Of a stretch of 64,000 nt of DNA, positions 63,365-64,000 are shown piece after piece. The notes under the pieces are model-generated. The model did no database searches. It was not told the origin of the DNA and worked only from the letters and a program-made list of their open reading frames with translations. This stretch comes from JAPUEK01 sp963815355. GTDB lineage: Bacteria; Pseudomonadota; Alphaproteobacteria; Rhodobacterales; Rhodobacteraceae. The stretch lies in assembly GCA_963815355.1 (NCBI GenBank), contig CAWFGJ010000009.1:1-64000 (forward strand). Direction: 5' to 3'. Within the stretch, counting starts at the first letter, position 1. Each line of letters opens with the position of its first letter. Position numbers and translations under genes: made by a program.

Positions 63365-63495
63365 GGACAGCGCCACCCCACCTTCTGACCCGCCTCCATG
63401 CCGACACCAGACGGGCCGGGCGGCACGAGATTTGAAGGGGGCTTGCAACCTAGTGTGAACTTGGCCCAAATCGGACGAGACATGAAAGGCGCACT

Positions 63496-64000
63496 ATGAC
63501 CCACCCATTGAACCCTGCTATGGCCGCGACCTTTGCCCCACCTGTTATGGAGGCACGGCGTTGGCTGCAGGGTGTGGTCTTTCCACCCGAGCGACCTTTG
63601 ATCAACGTAAGCCAAGCCGCGCCGGTGGATAGCCCGCCTCTTGGCTTGCGCCAAGCGCTGGCCGACGCGGCACTGAACGATCCCGATGCGCATCTCTATG
63701 GCCCCGTTCTAGGCCTTCCCGCGCTGCGTGCGGAAATCGCCGATCAGTGGTCAACGGCTTACGCGGGCAAAATCGCCAAAGAACAAGTCGCAATCACTCA
63801 GGGCTGCAATCAGGCTTTTTGCGCTGTAATGTCCACATTGGCAGGGGCAGGCGATGAGGTCATTTTGCCAACCCCTTGGTACTTCAACCATAAAATGTGG
63901 CTGGATATGCAGGGCGTGAAAACTGTCCCTCTTCCGGCCGGCGCCGGCTTGATTCCGGAGGCGGAGGCCGCTGCGCGCTTGATCACCGAGCACACGCGCG
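63496..64000 (+). CDS. Class I/II PLP-dependent aminotransferase, N-terminal part (cut by window end)
   Basis: Frame open from ATG 63496 (AAAGG 8 bases upstream) to the window end, 168 codons. Begins MTHPLNPAMAATFAPPVMEA and contains NVSQAAPVDSPPLGLRQALA, LYGPVLGLPALRAEIADQW, AITQGCNQAFCAVMSTLAG and ILPTPWYFNHKMWLDM, the aspartate-aminotransferase fold-type I N-terminal pattern (YGPxxGLPxLR, cofactor-loop TQGCNQAF, PxPWYFNH). The PLP Lys lies beyond the window. Amino-acid specificity is unknown. Confidence 0.75.
   Translation, partial: MTHPLNPAMAATFAPPVMEARRWLQGVVFPPERPLINVSQAAPVDSPPLGLRQALADAALNDPDAHLYGPVLGLPALRAEIADQWSTAYAGKIAKEQVAITQGCNQAFCAVMSTLAGAGDEVILPTPWYFNHKMWLDMQGVKTVPLPAGAGLIPEAEAAARLITEHTR

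Overview
The window looks like a chromosomal segment of a high-GC alphaproteobacterium, most likely Rhodobacterales/Rhodobacteraceae. The evidence is the run of familiar genes (HflK/HflC/Deg protease, RpiA, PurA with a DUF2842 neighbour, SecG/PyrG, EF-P/EpmA, Kbl/Tdh, FabI, an adrenodoxin-type ferredoxin) together with the GC level and codon use. No phage, IS element, CRISPR array or plasmid gene was seen.

Layout. 1-5577 is a noisy, frame-broken reverse-complement copy of 5711-11369. The two arms face each other around a 133-bp single-copy spacer inside an amidase gene. Most differences I compared are one-base indels and scattered substitutions, which fits a fold-back (palindromic) long read at a contig end better than a real duplication, so genes in 1-5577 should not be counted twice. 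The readable copy holds a PotABCD-like polyamine-type ABC transporter (6600-10435) between two different amidases.

12.0-27.5 kb runs through a methyltransferase-like protein and a glycosyltransferase, a NUDIX hydrolase, DUF1178, an alpha/beta-hydrolase-like protein, an FG-GAP protein that seems to start at CTG, a [2Fe-2S] ferredoxin, a peptidoglycan-binding lipoprotein, an HD phosphohydrolase, a membrane protein, degP, hflC-hflK, glutathione reductase, rpiA and an Nramp manganese transporter with a Fur/Mur-like box. 27.6-31.6 kb holds a GST and then three genes (L-serine dehydratase, EamA transporter, thiamine pyrophosphokinase) that each need several frame changes to read, again looking like uncorrected sequence error. 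31.8-40.4 kb has an 898-residue Ala/Glu/Asp-rich protein, DUF2842, purA, small membrane and glyoxalase proteins, secG, pyrG and efp.

From epmA (about 40.8 kb) rightwards third-position GC falls and the reading frames are clean. This part carries rlmJ, a TerB/PhnD-like pair, a polar-amino-acid-type ABC transporter (ATPase, binding protein, two permeases) followed at once by two glutamine-synthetase-like ligases, a class I glutamine amidotransferase and a FAD oxidoreductase: the components expected for uptake and gamma-glutamylation-based breakdown of an amine such as putrescine. Next come a DegT-type aminotransferase whose ribosome-binding site lies in a 16-bp hairpin, two identical tRNA-Gly genes, tRNA-Cys, the threonine-degrading kbl-tdh operon with an XRE-cupin regulator, selO, tRNA-Pro, DUF192, a double cold-shock protein, pdxH, fabI, lysE, gpt, DUF2127 and the start of an aminotransferase cut by the window end.

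A short dispersed intergenic repeat (core GGGGATATTTA followed by GACAGAAAAT) occurs five times plus one variant, including one head-to-head pair.
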